This document shows, piece after piece, positions 8,562 to 16,188 of a stretch of 20,494 bases of DNA. The notes beneath the pieces are model-generated. The model was not told the origin of the DNA. It did no database searches and saw only the letters and a program-made list of their open reading frames with translations. Position numbers and translations under genes: made by a program. Source of the stretch: Actinomycetota bacterium (GTDB taxonomy: Bacteria; Actinomycetota; Acidimicrobiia; Acidimicrobiales; Ilumatobacteraceae); NCBI GenBank assembly GCA_016870295.1, contig VGBY01000005.1:1-20494 (forward strand), read 5' to 3'. Numbering within the stretch: the stretch's first letter is position 1; each line of letters starts with the position of its first letter.

Positions 8562-8585
8562 GGGGTTTTGCCCTTGGGCGACCCC
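8562..8585 (+). other. Nested hairpin in the hppA leader
   Basis: GGGGT (8562-8566) pairs with ACCCC (8581-8585), and inside it GCCC (8570-8573) faces GGGC (8576-8579), giving a stacked hairpin with a small internal loop. It ends 9 nt before the AAGGA ribosome site. The alternative TTG start at 8568 lies inside it. There is no T-tract after it, so it is more likely a leader structure than a terminator. Confidence 0.5.
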
Positions 8586-8594
8586 ACTCTCGAT

Positions 8595-8599
8595 AAGGA
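8595..8599 (+). promoter_or_regulatory. Ribosome binding site deciding the hppA start
   Basis: AAGGA lies 10 nt before GTG at 8610. The alternative in-frame TTG at 8568 has no such site and sits within a hairpin, so GTG is preferred. Confidence 0.5.
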
Positions 8600-8609
8600 T
8601 CTACATCTC

Positions 8610-10961
8610 GTGATTGCACTCTTGGCATCTGAAGGCGGCTGGCAGGACTTCACCCTGAAGGGTGGCGAGTGGCTGGTGCTCGCGCTCTCGGGGGCCGCAT
8701 CGCTCCTGGCGATTGCCGTTGGTTTCTTCCTCGCAAAATCGGTACTTGCCCAAGATGAAGGCACGGACAAGATGAAGGAAATTGCCGGCGCGATTCAAGT
8801 CGGGGCGCTCGCCTATCTGAAGCGCCAGTTCCGCACGATTGGCATGATTCTCGTGCCAGTGGCAATCATCGTGTTCGTCACCTCGGTGGCCATTGAAAAG
8901 CCGTCCGGTGAAGAGGCCTTGGGCTTCGTGTCATCGGGCGTCTTCCGCACCATCGCGTTCCTGCTCGGCTGTGTCGCCTCGGGTCTCACCGGTTACATCG
9001 GCATGACGCTCGCGACGCGCGGCAACATCCGCACCGCCGCCGCCGCGCGCCGTGGCTCGATGCGCGAAGCCCTCGACGTCGCCTTCCGCACCGGCGGCGT
9101 CGCCGGCATGTTCACCGTCGGTCTCGGTCTGCTCGGCGCCACCATCATCATCGCCCTCTTCCAGAACACCTCGTCGGCGATGCTCGTCGGGTTCGGTTTC
9201 GGTGGTTCGTTGATTGCACTCTTCTTGCGTGTGGGTGGTGGCATCTTCACCAAGGCTGCAGACGTTGGTGCCGACCTCGTGGGCAAAGTCGAAGCCGGAA
9301 TTCCCGAAGACGACCCGCGCAACCCAGCGGTGATCGCCGACAACGTTGGTGACAACGTCGGTGACTGCGCCGGCATGGCGGCCGACTTGTTCGAGAGCTA
9401 CGAGGTCACGCTCGTCGCGTCGATCATCCTCGGCGTCGCTGCGTTCAACTCGATTGGTCTCAACCCGGCACTCGGCCTCGTGTTCCCGCTCGCCGCGCGT
9501 GCCATCGGTGTCATCGCGTCGATTGCCGGCGTGTTTGCCGTCCGCGCCAAAGAAGGCGAGATGAACGCGCTGAAGCCGATCAACCGCGGCTTCCTCACTG
9601 CGAGCATTATCACAGTCATCGGCACGCTCGCTCTCGCCGTCACCTACGTCGGGAACCCGGCGAAAGGCAGCATCGGTCACGCAGGTGCCGAGGTAACGAT
9701 CTCTGGCATCGGCTGGCGCGTGTTCGGCGCGGTGCTGATCGGTCTCATCCTCGCGCAGGTGCTGAGCCGTCTCACCGAGTACTTCACCGGTACCGAGTAC
9801 GGCCCCGTCGAAGAAATCGCAGAGTCGGCAGAAACCGGCCCGGCAACCGTGGTGCTCTCCGGCACCGCAGTGGGTCTTGAGTCGTCGGTATACGCGATCA
9901 TCTGCATCGCAGTGTCGCTCGGCGCAACGCTGTGGCTCGGCGGCGGAAACGTGATGTTGTCGCTGTATCTCGTGGCGCTCTGCGGCATGGGCATGCTCGC
10001 CACCACAGGCGTGATCGTCTCTGAAGACACCTTCGGCCCAGTGGCCGACAATGCGGCAGGCATCGCCGAAATGGCCGGCGAATTTGAAGGTGAACCACGC
10101 AAGATCATGGTGAGCCTCGACGCGGTGGGCAACACCACCAAGGCCGTCACCAAGGGCTTTGCAATCGGTTCGGCAGTCATCGCCGCCGTGGCGCTCTTTG
10201 CGTCGTACATCGAGACGATCGCCGGCCAGCTCAAACTCACGGACGAGGAGACGGGTGAATTGCTGAAGGGCGACGCCATTTTCAAGGCAGTCGAGACGCA
10301 GATCAACGTCGCCGACGTGAAGACCTTCATCGGTCTGCTCATCGGTGGATCAATCGCCTTCATGTTCTCCGCACTCGCGATTCGCGCGGTCGGTCGCACG
10401 GCTGGCGTCGTCGTGCAAGAAGTGCGCAAGCAATTCAAGGACGGCGGCATCATGGCGGGCACGAAGGAGCCCGACTACGGCCCAGTCATCGACATCTGCA
10501 CTGCAGCGTCGTTGCGCGAACTCACCACACCCGCACTGCTTGCGGTTCTGACGCCGGTAATCGTCGGCTTCGGCATCAACTATTTCGCGCTCGGTGCATT
10601 CTTGGCGGCGGTCATCCTCACCGGTCAGCTCATGGCCAACTACCTGAGCAACGCCGGCGGCGCGTGGGACAACTCCAAGAAGTACATCGAAGACGGTCAC
10701 CACGGCGGCAAAGGTTCGAATGCGCACAAGGCCGCGGTCATCGGCGACACGGTCGGCGACCCGTTCAAAGACACCGCTGGTCCGGCACTCAACCCGCTGA
10801 TCAAGGTGATGAACCTCGTGTCGTTGCTGATTCTGCCCGCGGTAATCAACCTGCGTGACAACGACGCTGCGCGCTACGCCATCGCCGGCGTGTCGCTGGC
10901 GATCTTGTTGTTCTCGATCTATCGCTCGAGCCGCAAAACCACGAGCCTGTCGGCCGCCTAA
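8610..10961 (+). CDS. hppA: Membrane-bound proton-translocating pyrophosphatase
   Basis: A 783-residue (from GTG) membrane pyrophosphatase with about 16 hydrophobic helices. It hydrolyses PPi and pumps ions out of the cytoplasm. The active-site blocks are all present: DVGADLVGK (218-226), DNVGDNVGD (244-252), DNAAGIAEM (480-488) and GDTVGDPFKDTAGPA (712-726). The sequence GNTTKAVTKGF has Lys at 511 and Thr at 514; in this family Lys here (instead of Ala) marks the potassium-independent, proton-pumping class, so H+ is the likely ion. The start is uncertain: an in-frame TTG at 8568 would add 14 residues, but GTG at 8610 has the better ribosome site. The gene is divergent from the sdh operon and followed 8 bp later by the SCP2-like gene. 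A stretch around 9005-9175 has noticeably more C-ending codons than the rest. Confidence 0.96.
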   Translation: MIALLASEGGWQDFTLKGGEWLVLALSGAASLLAIAVGFFLAKSVLAQDEGTDKMKEIAGAIQVGALAYLKRQFRTIGMILVPVAIIVFVTSVAIEKPSGEEALGFVSSGVFRTIAFLLGCVASGLTGYIGMTLATRGNIRTAAAARRGSMREALDVAFRTGGVAGMFTVGLGLLGATIIIALFQNTSSAMLVGFGFGGSLIALFLRVGGGIFTKAADVGADLVGKVEAGIPEDDPRNPAVIADNVGDNVGDCAGMAADLFESYEVTLVASIILGVAAFNSIGLNPALGLVFPLAARAIGVIASIAGVFAVRAKEGEMNALKPINRGFLTASIITVIGTLALAVTYVGNPAKGSIGHAGAEVTISGIGWRVFGAVLIGLILAQVLSRLTEYFTGTEYGPVEEIAESAETGPATVVLSGTAVGLESSVYAIICIAVSLGATLWLGGGNVMLSLYLVALCGMGMLATTGVIVSEDTFGPVADNAAGIAEMAGEFEGEPRKIMVSLDAVGNTTKAVTKGFAIGSAVIAAVALFASYIETIAGQLKLTDEETGELLKGDAIFKAVETQINVADVKTFIGLLIGGSIAFMFSALAIRAVGRTAGVVVQEVRKQFKDGGIMAGTKEPDYGPVIDICTAASLRELTTPALLAVLTPVIVGFGINYFALGAFLAAVILTGQLMANYLSNAGGAWDNSKKYIEDGHHGGKGSNAHKAAVIGDTVGDPFKDTAGPALNPLIKVMNLVSLLILPAVINLRDNDAARYAIAGVSLAILLFSIYRSSRKTTSLSAA

Positions 10962-10969
10962 TCCTCGCC

Positions 10970-11356
10970 GTGCGCTATCTCAGCGACGAATGGATCGCTG
11001 CGGTAGCGATGGAGGTTGCAGCCGACGCCGCACTCGCGAGTGCGGTGAGGTCGCATACGGTGTCGGTGACACAGGTCGTGACCGACACACCGTTTGGTGA
11101 AGTCGTCTATCACCTCGTGGCGCGTGATGGGGCCGTGGCGTTCGGCAAGGGCAAAGTACCCGGCGACATCACGTTCAGCCAGAGTTATGCGACGGCCGTC
11201 GACATCGTGATGGGCCGCTTGAACGCCGCTGAGGCTTTCATCAACGGCAACGTGCGATTCTCGGGCAACCACGAGAAAGTGATCGCTGCTCAGCCACTGT
11301 TCGCGGCTCTTGATGGTGTTTTCACGCGCGTGCGGGCCCGCACGACATTCGACTAA
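10970..11356 (+). CDS. SCP2 sterol-binding domain-like protein
   Basis: A 128-residue soluble protein with no signal peptide or membrane segment. The pattern YHLVARDGAVAFGKG (about 47-61), followed by DITFSQSYATAVDIVMGRL and a C-terminal AFINGNVRFSGNHEKVI, matches the small stand-alone SCP2 (sterol carrier protein 2) fold common in actinobacteria, thought to bind lipids or acyl chains. The ligand is unknown. It starts at GTG 8 bp after the hppA stop with no clear ribosome site, which suggests translation coupled to hppA. Whether it has any functional link to the pyrophosphatase is unknown. It is convergent with mdh, and its stop lies in the first unit of the repeat at 11353-11417. Confidence 0.72.
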   Translation: MRYLSDEWIAAVAMEVAADAALASAVRSHTVSVTQVVTDTPFGEVVYHLVARDGAVAFGKGKVPGDITFSQSYATAVDIVMGRLNAAEAFINGNVRFSGNHEKVIAAQPLFAALDGVFTRVRARTTFD

Positions 11357-11417
11357 ATGAGGCCGAGCGAACTCTCTTAGATCAGACCGGGCGTGCTGAC
11401 TTAGATCAGGCCGAGCG
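11353..11417. repeat. Three tandem copies of the mdh C-terminal tail (24-bp period)
   Basis: Three 17-bp cores start at 11353, 11377 and 11401, exactly 24 bp apart. Cores 2 and 3 agree at 15 of 17 positions, cores 1 and 3 at 14 of 17. Core 3 is the real end of mdh; cores 1 and 2 lie beyond its stop. Read on the minus strand in the mdh frame, the copies end LGLI-stop, PGLI-stop and LGLI-stop. The 7-bp spacers between the cores are unrelated. The region fills the gap between the convergent SCP2-like and mdh genes. I see no strong hairpin in it. Confidence 0.8.
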
Positions 11418-12387
11418 CCCGCACTGCATCACGCTCTTCTTGCAACTCCGCGACCGACGCATCGATCTTCGCGCGGCTGTAGTCGTCAATCGAGAGTCCT
11501 TGCACGATTTCGTACTTGCCCTTTTTGCAGGTGCACGGGAATGACGAGACGAGACCTTCGGGCACGCCGTATGAGCCATCGCTCGGCACAGCCATGCTCA
11601 CCCAGTCCCCCTTCGGTGTGCCGAGGACCCACGAGCGCACGTGGTCGATTGCTGCATTCGCGGCCGATGCCGCAGACGATGCACCACGCGCCTTGATAAC
11701 TGCCGCGCCGCGCTTGGCAACCGTGGGGATGAAGGTTTCATCGATCCACTTGTCGTCGTTCACGAGCGACTTCGCGGGCTTACCGTCGACTTCGCAGTGC
11801 GAAAGATCCGGGTATTGCGTCGTCGAGTGGTTACCCCAGATCGTCATCTTCTTCACCGCGGCAACCGGTTTGCCGACGCGCGCCGCAAGTTGCGACACTG
11901 CGCGGTTGTGATCGAGTCGGGTCATGGCGGTGAATTGTCTGGGGTCGATACCTGATGCATTGCTCAAGGCGATGAGCGAGTTGGTGTTTGCCGGGTTGCC
12001 GACGACGAGCACCTTGATGTCTTTCTTGGCGTTCTTGGCAATCGCCTGACCTTGCGGCTTGAAGATGCCACCGTTGGCCGACAGTAGGTCTTTGCGCTCC
12101 ATGCCGTCTTTGCGAGGCATCGCGCCGACGAGCAGTGCAACGTCAGCGTCGCCGAATGCGATGTTTGCATCGTCGGTGAGCACCACGCCGTCGAGCAGCG
12201 GAAACGCGCAGTCGTCGAGTTCCATCTTCACGCCTTGCAGTGCACCGAGAGCCGGAGTCACTTCAAGTAGTTGCAGAATGACCTTCGTGTCGGGGCCGAG
12301 CATCGCACCAGAGGCGATACGAAACAGAAGGCTGTAGCCGATTTGACCTGCCGCGCCGGTGACGGCGACTCGAACTGGGTTTGTCAC
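11401..12387 (-). CDS. mdh: Malate dehydrogenase
   Basis: A 328-residue NAD-dependent malate dehydrogenase interconverting malate and oxaloacetate. The N-terminal nucleotide motif is TGAAGQIGYSL (10-20), and E42 at the end of the second strand suits NAD over NADP. Substrate and catalytic residues are visible: R92 and R98 (MPRKDGMERKD), N131 (VGNPANTN), D159 and R162 (TRLDHNRA), and H187 (IWGNHSTTQYPD). Length and type match the cytosolic-like MDH group of actinobacteria. The GTG start has no good ribosome site directly upstream; a G-rich GGTGGAG lies in the loop of the hairpin at 12399-12437. The gene is 46 bp downstream of the acyltransferase gene on the same strand, so it may be read from the sucCD operon or from its own promoter. 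Confidence 0.97.
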   Translation of the reverse strand: MTNPVRVAVTGAAGQIGYSLLFRIASGAMLGPDTKVILQLLEVTPALGALQGVKMELDDCAFPLLDGVVLTDDANIAFGDADVALLVGAMPRKDGMERKDLLSANGGIFKPQGQAIAKNAKKDIKVLVVGNPANTNSLIALSNASGIDPRQFTAMTRLDHNRAVSQLAARVGKPVAAVKKMTIWGNHSTTQYPDLSHCEVDGKPAKSLVNDDKWIDETFIPTVAKRGAAVIKARGASSAASAANAAIDHVRSWVLGTPKGDWVSMAVPSDGSYGVPEGLVSSFPCTCKKGKYEIVQGLSIDDYSRAKIDASVAELQEERDAVRALGLI

Positions 12388-12398
12388 GGGGTGACACG

Positions 12399-12437
12399 CT
12401 AGACGATGCGCTCCACCACGCCCCGCAGTTCGTCTAG
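12399..12437 (-). other. Long hairpin between acyltransferase stop and mdh start
   Basis: CTAGACGA-TGCG (12399-12410) is complementary to CGCA-GT-TCGTCTAG (12424-12437): an 8-bp stem, a 2-nt bulge, and 4 more pairs around a 13-nt loop. The arm nearest the acyltransferase includes its TAG stop; the other arm ends 11 nt before the mdh GTG. No T-tract follows, so a leader element, RNA-processing site or protein-binding palindrome is as likely as a terminator. Confidence 0.65.
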
Positions 12438-14356
12438 AGCCGACCTACCGCCTGCATGATGATGTCGGCGTAGAAGCGCGCCCCCGCTGTTCGCAGGTGG
12501 GTCTTGTCGGAATACAGATACTCGGGGTACTGACTCGCAATCGAATGCCAATCAAGCACTTTCACGTTGCCGTATCTGGCCGGCAAGGCATTGATCAGAC
12601 GATTGTTGATGGATTGCCGAGGCTCGCTCGGCACGTGCACGGTGAGGAACAAGACGAGCGGAGTATCAGCGAGTGAGGTCATGATTTCATCCAATACCGC
12701 GGTAGACGTCGTGCTGTTCGTGCCCAGATGAATCACGACGATTGAGCCAAGTCGTCGCACGGACTTGAGATAGTTGACGATCTCGAGCGCTTGTCGCACT
12801 GAGCGACTCTTCATCGCATCCACCGTTGCCCCACGCGCAGACAGTTCGCGCGCGGCACCAAGCATCACCGAGTCACCAATCGCCAGCACGTCGATGAGTT
12901 GGCCGTCGAGCGTGGTGGTCTGCGTTACGCCGTCGACGATCACCGGCCCGGCCATGACCGTCGTGGAAGTGGGTTCATCAAGCACGTTGACCACCGCCGA
13001 CTCGCTCTCCGCAAGACTCTGACTGATGTCGTTGAGCTTCACCTCAGCGGTCGCAACGCTCAGCAATGAAAAGGCTGGCAGCAGTGCGACAAGCGCCACG
13101 GTCGCTGCCCGACGCAAACGCATCCGCGGCTCGAGCGCAGCGAACGCCACTCGCTCGGCACGGCGACGCTGACGCCAGGCCATGAATCTTCCGTCACGAA
13201 CCGGCATCTCGATGTAGCGGTACGACAACTCAGTGATGGCGAGGGCGAGCAACACAAGCAGCACGAATTCATACGGTGTGAGCCCCTGCCCCGCGAAGCG
13301 GCGATACATCTGGAACACCGGCCAGTGGTACAGATACAACCCGTAGGAGCGCTGACCGATGTAGGTCATGACACGGTTGCCCAGCAAGTGATGTGTCATC
13401 GATGCCGTCGGGTGCACTGCTGCCGCGATCACCGCCACGCTCGAAAGCCCAACGAAGAAGAACCCGCCGCGGAACAGCAGGTCGTATCCGGTCGTGCCGA
13501 CATTGATGACGTCAACGACATCGCGGAAGACGACCGCAGTCACTACCAACCCACCCGAACCAGCAAGAAAGACAACGTCGAGTAGTTGTCCGCGCGTACC
13601 GATTGGCGACGAGCCGAGCACCCACGGTCGCCAAAACACCGCGAGTGCCGCACCGATGAACAATCCACCGGCGCGGCTGAACGTGCCGAGAAACAAGAAG
13701 TCGATGCGCGACACAGGGTGACCGAGGAAGGCCATGTATTGCTCGGGGGTCTCCCCAATCGTGGCGATATGACCACTGCGGTAAATAACCGCGGTGAGAA
13801 TTGCGATTGCTATCGATGTGGCGACGAACAGCAAACCAACGGCCGCCAGCCGACGTCGCCCGAGTCGCGCCACCGCGAACATGAGGAGGGGCCAAAAGAC
13901 GTAGAACTGCTCTTCGACGGCCAGCGACCACAGGTGTCGTAGTGGCACGAAATCAAACGCGGTGAAGTACGAGGTGCCCACCCAGATCTGAAACCAATTG
14001 AAGCCGTAGACGAGTGCAGCAATCAGATCACCGCGCAGCGCCCCGAGCGTGTCGCGCTCGAATAACGAGCAGTACACCGTCACCAGCGCGAGCATCACCC
14101 ACAACGCCGGCAGCAACCGTCGCGCGCGACGCAGCCAGAAGTTCTTCAGACTGATGGTGCCGTCGCGCTCGGTCTCCGCAATGAGCAGCGATGTGATGAG
14201 AAAACCGCTGATGACAAAGAACACCTCGACACCGAGAAAACCTCCGCCAAGCCACTGCTTGTTGGCGTGGTACACGACCACCGCCATCACGGCGAGTGCC
14301 CGCACACCGTCGAGTGCCGGCAGGTAACCGAGCAGGCTCGGACGTTTGTCGTTCAT
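12434..14356 (-). CDS. OafA/YrhL-type membrane acyltransferase with SGNH domain
   Basis: A 640-residue two-domain protein. Residues 10-400 form an acyltransferase-3 domain (PF01757 type) with about ten membrane helices. The motifs are LDGVRALAVMAVVVYH with H30, GGGFLGVEVFFVISGFLIT (38-55), a basic RRARRLLPA segment, and RHLWSLAVEEQFYVFWP (140-156). A further helix at about 415-435 leads to a C-terminal SGNH hydrolase-like domain, probably outside the membrane: AIGDSVM with S496, HLGTNS with N547, and the final SDKTH with D617 and H620. Such fusions O-acetylate cell-surface polysaccharides, the first domain moving the acyl group across the membrane and the second transferring it. The acceptor here is unknown. 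The ATG overlaps the metF stop by 4 nt, an unusual partner for a surface-modifying enzyme. Confidence 0.92.
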   Translation of the reverse strand: MNDKRPSLLGYLPALDGVRALAVMAVVVYHANKQWLGGGFLGVEVFFVISGFLITSLLIAETERDGTISLKNFWLRRARRLLPALWVMLALVTVYCSLFERDTLGALRGDLIAALVYGFNWFQIWVGTSYFTAFDFVPLRHLWSLAVEEQFYVFWPLLMFAVARLGRRRLAAVGLLFVATSIAIAILTAVIYRSGHIATIGETPEQYMAFLGHPVSRIDFLFLGTFSRAGGLFIGAALAVFWRPWVLGSSPIGTRGQLLDVVFLAGSGGLVVTAVVFRDVVDVINVGTTGYDLLFRGGFFFVGLSSVAVIAAAVHPTASMTHHLLGNRVMTYIGQRSYGLYLYHWPVFQMYRRFAGQGLTPYEFVLLVLLALAITELSYRYIEMPVRDGRFMAWRQRRRAERVAFAALEPRMRLRRAATVALVALLPAFSLLSVATAEVKLNDISQSLAESESAVVNVLDEPTSTTVMAGPVIVDGVTQTTTLDGQLIDVLAIGDSVMLGAARELSARGATVDAMKSRSVRQALEIVNYLKSVRRLGSIVVIHLGTNSTTSTAVLDEIMTSLADTPLVLFLTVHVPSEPRQSINNRLINALPARYGNVKVLDWHSIASQYPEYLYSDKTHLRTAGARFYADIIMQAVGRL

Positions 14357-15210
14357 CCCCGATCGAGACCGAGATTCGAGTAGATCTCGCGGGTCGCAGT
14401 CGAACGGTTGAGCGTGTAGAAGTGCAAGCCAGGTGCGCCGGCTGCGAGTAGTTCGCTGCTCAACTTCGTTGCAACCTCGACCCCAACTCGACGAATGTCA
14501 GCAGGGTCGTCGAACTTGGCCAAGCGGTCGGACAACCAACCCGGAATCGCGGCTCCCGACATCTGCGCCATCTTTACGATCTGACCCTTGTTCGTCACCG
14601 GCATCACGCCCGGCACCACGGGCTTGTGCACACCCAAAGCGGCAAGTTCATCGACAAGCCTCGTGTAGTGCTGCACTTCAAAGAAGAACTGTGTCATCGC
14701 AAAGTCGGCACGACGTAGTTTCGCGGCGAGGTGGGTGCGATCCGACTCGCGTGATGGTGAGCGCGGGTGCAGTTCAGGATGTGCCGCAACACCGATCGAA
14801 ACATCGAAGTTTTCCCGCAGGTGCTCGACGAGATCGAGTGCGTGGGTGAAGTCGCTCGGGCCGAGTTGCGAAGGGTCGGCCGGCACATCGCCACCCAAGG
14901 CGAGAATGTTCTCGACACCCGCCGCCTTGTACTCCCCGAGTAGTAGATCGATTTCACTCCGCAGGTGCCCCACGCACGTGAGATGTGCCATCGGTGGAAT
15001 ACCGCCGCTACGCGCCAACTGCACCACTACGTCGCGGGTGCGGGTGCGGGTGCTGCCGAGCGCACCGTAGGTGACGGAGAAGAAACTCGGCTTCAGCGGG
15101 GCGAGTTCGGAGATCGTCGTCGCCAGTTGCGCCTGTGCTTCGTCGGTCTTGGGCGGGAAGAACTCGAATGAATAGGTTCGCCCACGCGCGAGCAAGTCGG
15201 CAATGCGCAT
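14353..15210 (-). CDS. metF: Methylenetetrahydrofolate reductase
   Basis: A 285-residue MetF, a flavin enzyme that reduces 5,10-methylene-THF to 5-methyl-THF for methionine synthesis. Visible signatures are FEFFPPK with E16, VTYGALGSTRTRT (46-58), ILALGGD with D108 (matching the catalytic Asp of the E. coli ALRGD motif, here ALGGD), AAHPELHP (142-149), TQFFFE with Q174, and PGVMPVTN (200-207). Length is normal for the bacterial form. The ATG is preceded by GAGGT only 4 nt upstream. It lies 79 bp after sucD on the same strand and overlaps the acyltransferase start (ATGA). Its presence next to a B12-binding gene is suggestive of shared C1/B12 metabolism, but that is inference. Confidence 0.95.
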   Translation of the reverse strand: MRIADLLARGRTYSFEFFPPKTDEAQAQLATTISELAPLKPSFFSVTYGALGSTRTRTRDVVVQLARSGGIPPMAHLTCVGHLRSEIDLLLGEYKAAGVENILALGGDVPADPSQLGPSDFTHALDLVEHLRENFDVSIGVAAHPELHPRSPSRESDRTHLAAKLRRADFAMTQFFFEVQHYTRLVDELAALGVHKPVVPGVMPVTNKGQIVKMAQMSGAAIPGWLSDRLAKFDDPADIRRVGVEVATKLSSELLAAGAPGLHFYTLNRSTATREIYSNLGLDRG

Positions 15211-15214
15211 AGCA

Positions 15215-15219
15215 ACCTC
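15215..15219 (-). promoter_or_regulatory. Ribosome binding site of metF
   Basis: The minus strand reads GAGGT, TGCT, ATG. The spacing of 4 nt is short but usable and supports the ATG at 15210. Confidence 0.5.
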
Positions 15220-15289
15220 AAATGCTACGGAAGTTGTCGCATCAGTGGGTGCGCGGACGCGGCTCGTCCCTGCGAGAAGTGCTACGTAT

Positions 15290-16186
15290 CTACAGCGACG
15301 CGATGATCTGCGCCATCAACTCGCCCGCTTCAGTGGGGTTGGCGCCGATCTTCACACCAGCAGCGCGCAACGAGTCCATCTTGCCTTGGGCGGTTCCCTT
15401 GCCACCCGACACGATGGCACCAGCGTGGCCCATCTTCTTGCCGGCAGGTGCGGTGACACCAGCGATGTATGCGCTCATCGGCTTGGTGACATTCGCCTTG
15501 ATGAATTCCGCGGCTTCTTCTTCGGCGGAGCCACCGATTTCGCCGATCATCAGAATCGCGCTCGTCTCGGGATCCTTCTGGAATTCGGCAAGGCAATCGA
15601 CGAACGATGTGCCGGGAACCGGGTCGCCGCCGATGCCCACACATGTGGTGACTCCGATGCCCCGTTGCTTCAACTCAAAGAGCGCCTGATAGGTGAGCGT
15701 GCCGGAGCGCGACACGATGCCGACGTTCTTGCCGCCCGTGGTCGGCGGCTGGGCGATTTCGCCGGCAGTAATCCCGATGTTGCACTTGCCTGGGCTGATG
15801 ATGCCCGGACAGTTGGGGCCGAGCAAGCGCGTCGCCGGGAAATCACGCTTCAACGTGGCATAGACGCGGGCTTCATCTTGTGCGGGAACACCTTCGGTGA
15901 TGCACACGATGAAGCGCACACCTGCCGCGGCGGCCTCGAGGATGGCGGCGGGTGCTGCCTTTGGCGGCACCGCCACGAACGACGCGTCGGCGCCGGTCGC
16001 CTTCACTGCGTCGGCGACACTGTCGAACACGGGGATACCTTCGACGTCTTGCCCGCCCTTACCTGGCGTGACGCCGCCGACCACCTTGGTGCCGTAGGCG
16101 CGATTGCGCAGACCGTGGAACTTGCCTTGGCCGCCGGTGAGGCCCTGCACGATCACCTTCGTGTTCGCGTCAACGAAGATCGCCAT
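15290..16186 (-). CDS. sucD: Succinyl-CoA ligase alpha subunit
   Basis: A 298-residue alpha subunit of succinyl-CoA synthetase. It carries the CoA site and the phosphorylated histidine. The Rossmann-type N-terminus includes GLTGGQGKFH and VVGGVTPGKGGQ (35-46); GPNCPG has C126; and GHAGAIVSGGKGTA contains the active-site H254. ICITEG and the GIGGDPVPGTSF segment (184-195) are also typical. The first motif is slightly unusual (GGQGKFHGLRNRAYG where most members have GSQGTFHTEQM-like sequence), but the rest is standard. The ATG follows the sucC TGA by only 2 nt, so both subunits are made together. Confidence 0.97.
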   Translation of the reverse strand: MAIFVDANTKVIVQGLTGGQGKFHGLRNRAYGTKVVGGVTPGKGGQDVEGIPVFDSVADAVKATGADASFVAVPPKAAPAAILEAAAAGVRFIVCITEGVPAQDEARVYATLKRDFPATRLLGPNCPGIISPGKCNIGITAGEIAQPPTTGGKNVGIVSRSGTLTYQALFELKQRGIGVTTCVGIGGDPVPGTSFVDCLAEFQKDPETSAILMIGEIGGSAEEEAAEFIKANVTKPMSAYIAGVTAPAGKKMGHAGAIVSGGKGTAQGKMDSLRAAGVKIGANPTEAGELMAQIIASL

Positions 16187-16188
16187 CG

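Larger units (their letters stand above)
8389..8609. promoter_or_regulatory. Divergent control region between sdhC and hppA
   Basis: These 221 bp separate the two divergent starts and form the longest non-coding stretch of the window. They must hold the sdh promoter (minus) and the hppA promoter (plus). For hppA a weak candidate is TTTACG (8513-8518) with TACACT (8538-8543), but the 19-nt spacer is longer than usual. I could not pick a convincing sdhC promoter. A small imperfect palindrome lies at 8496-8511 (CCAC-AAC-GTGG core), a possible operator at most. Confidence 0.5.

Noticed and set aside
8389..8628. Upstream extension of sdhC by 80 codons to 8628
   Set aside because: The extension is polar, rich in Arg and Pro, unlike the SdhC family, and would cover the hppA leader and start. 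The ATG at 8388 gives the expected length and N-terminus.
8931..9680. 249-codon frame antisense to hppA, rich in acidic residues and Arg
   Set aside because: The composition follows directly from the GC-rich codons of hppA on the other strand.
11357..11400. Intrinsic terminator between the SCP2-like gene and mdh
   Set aside because: I could not draw a stable stem followed by a T-tract on either strand; only the tail repeats are supported.
15211..15289. Terminator or promoter between sucD and metF
   Set aside because: The 79-bp gap has only an imperfect 10-bp direct repeat (15220-15229 and 15277-15286, nine matches); no convincing stem or promoter pair.
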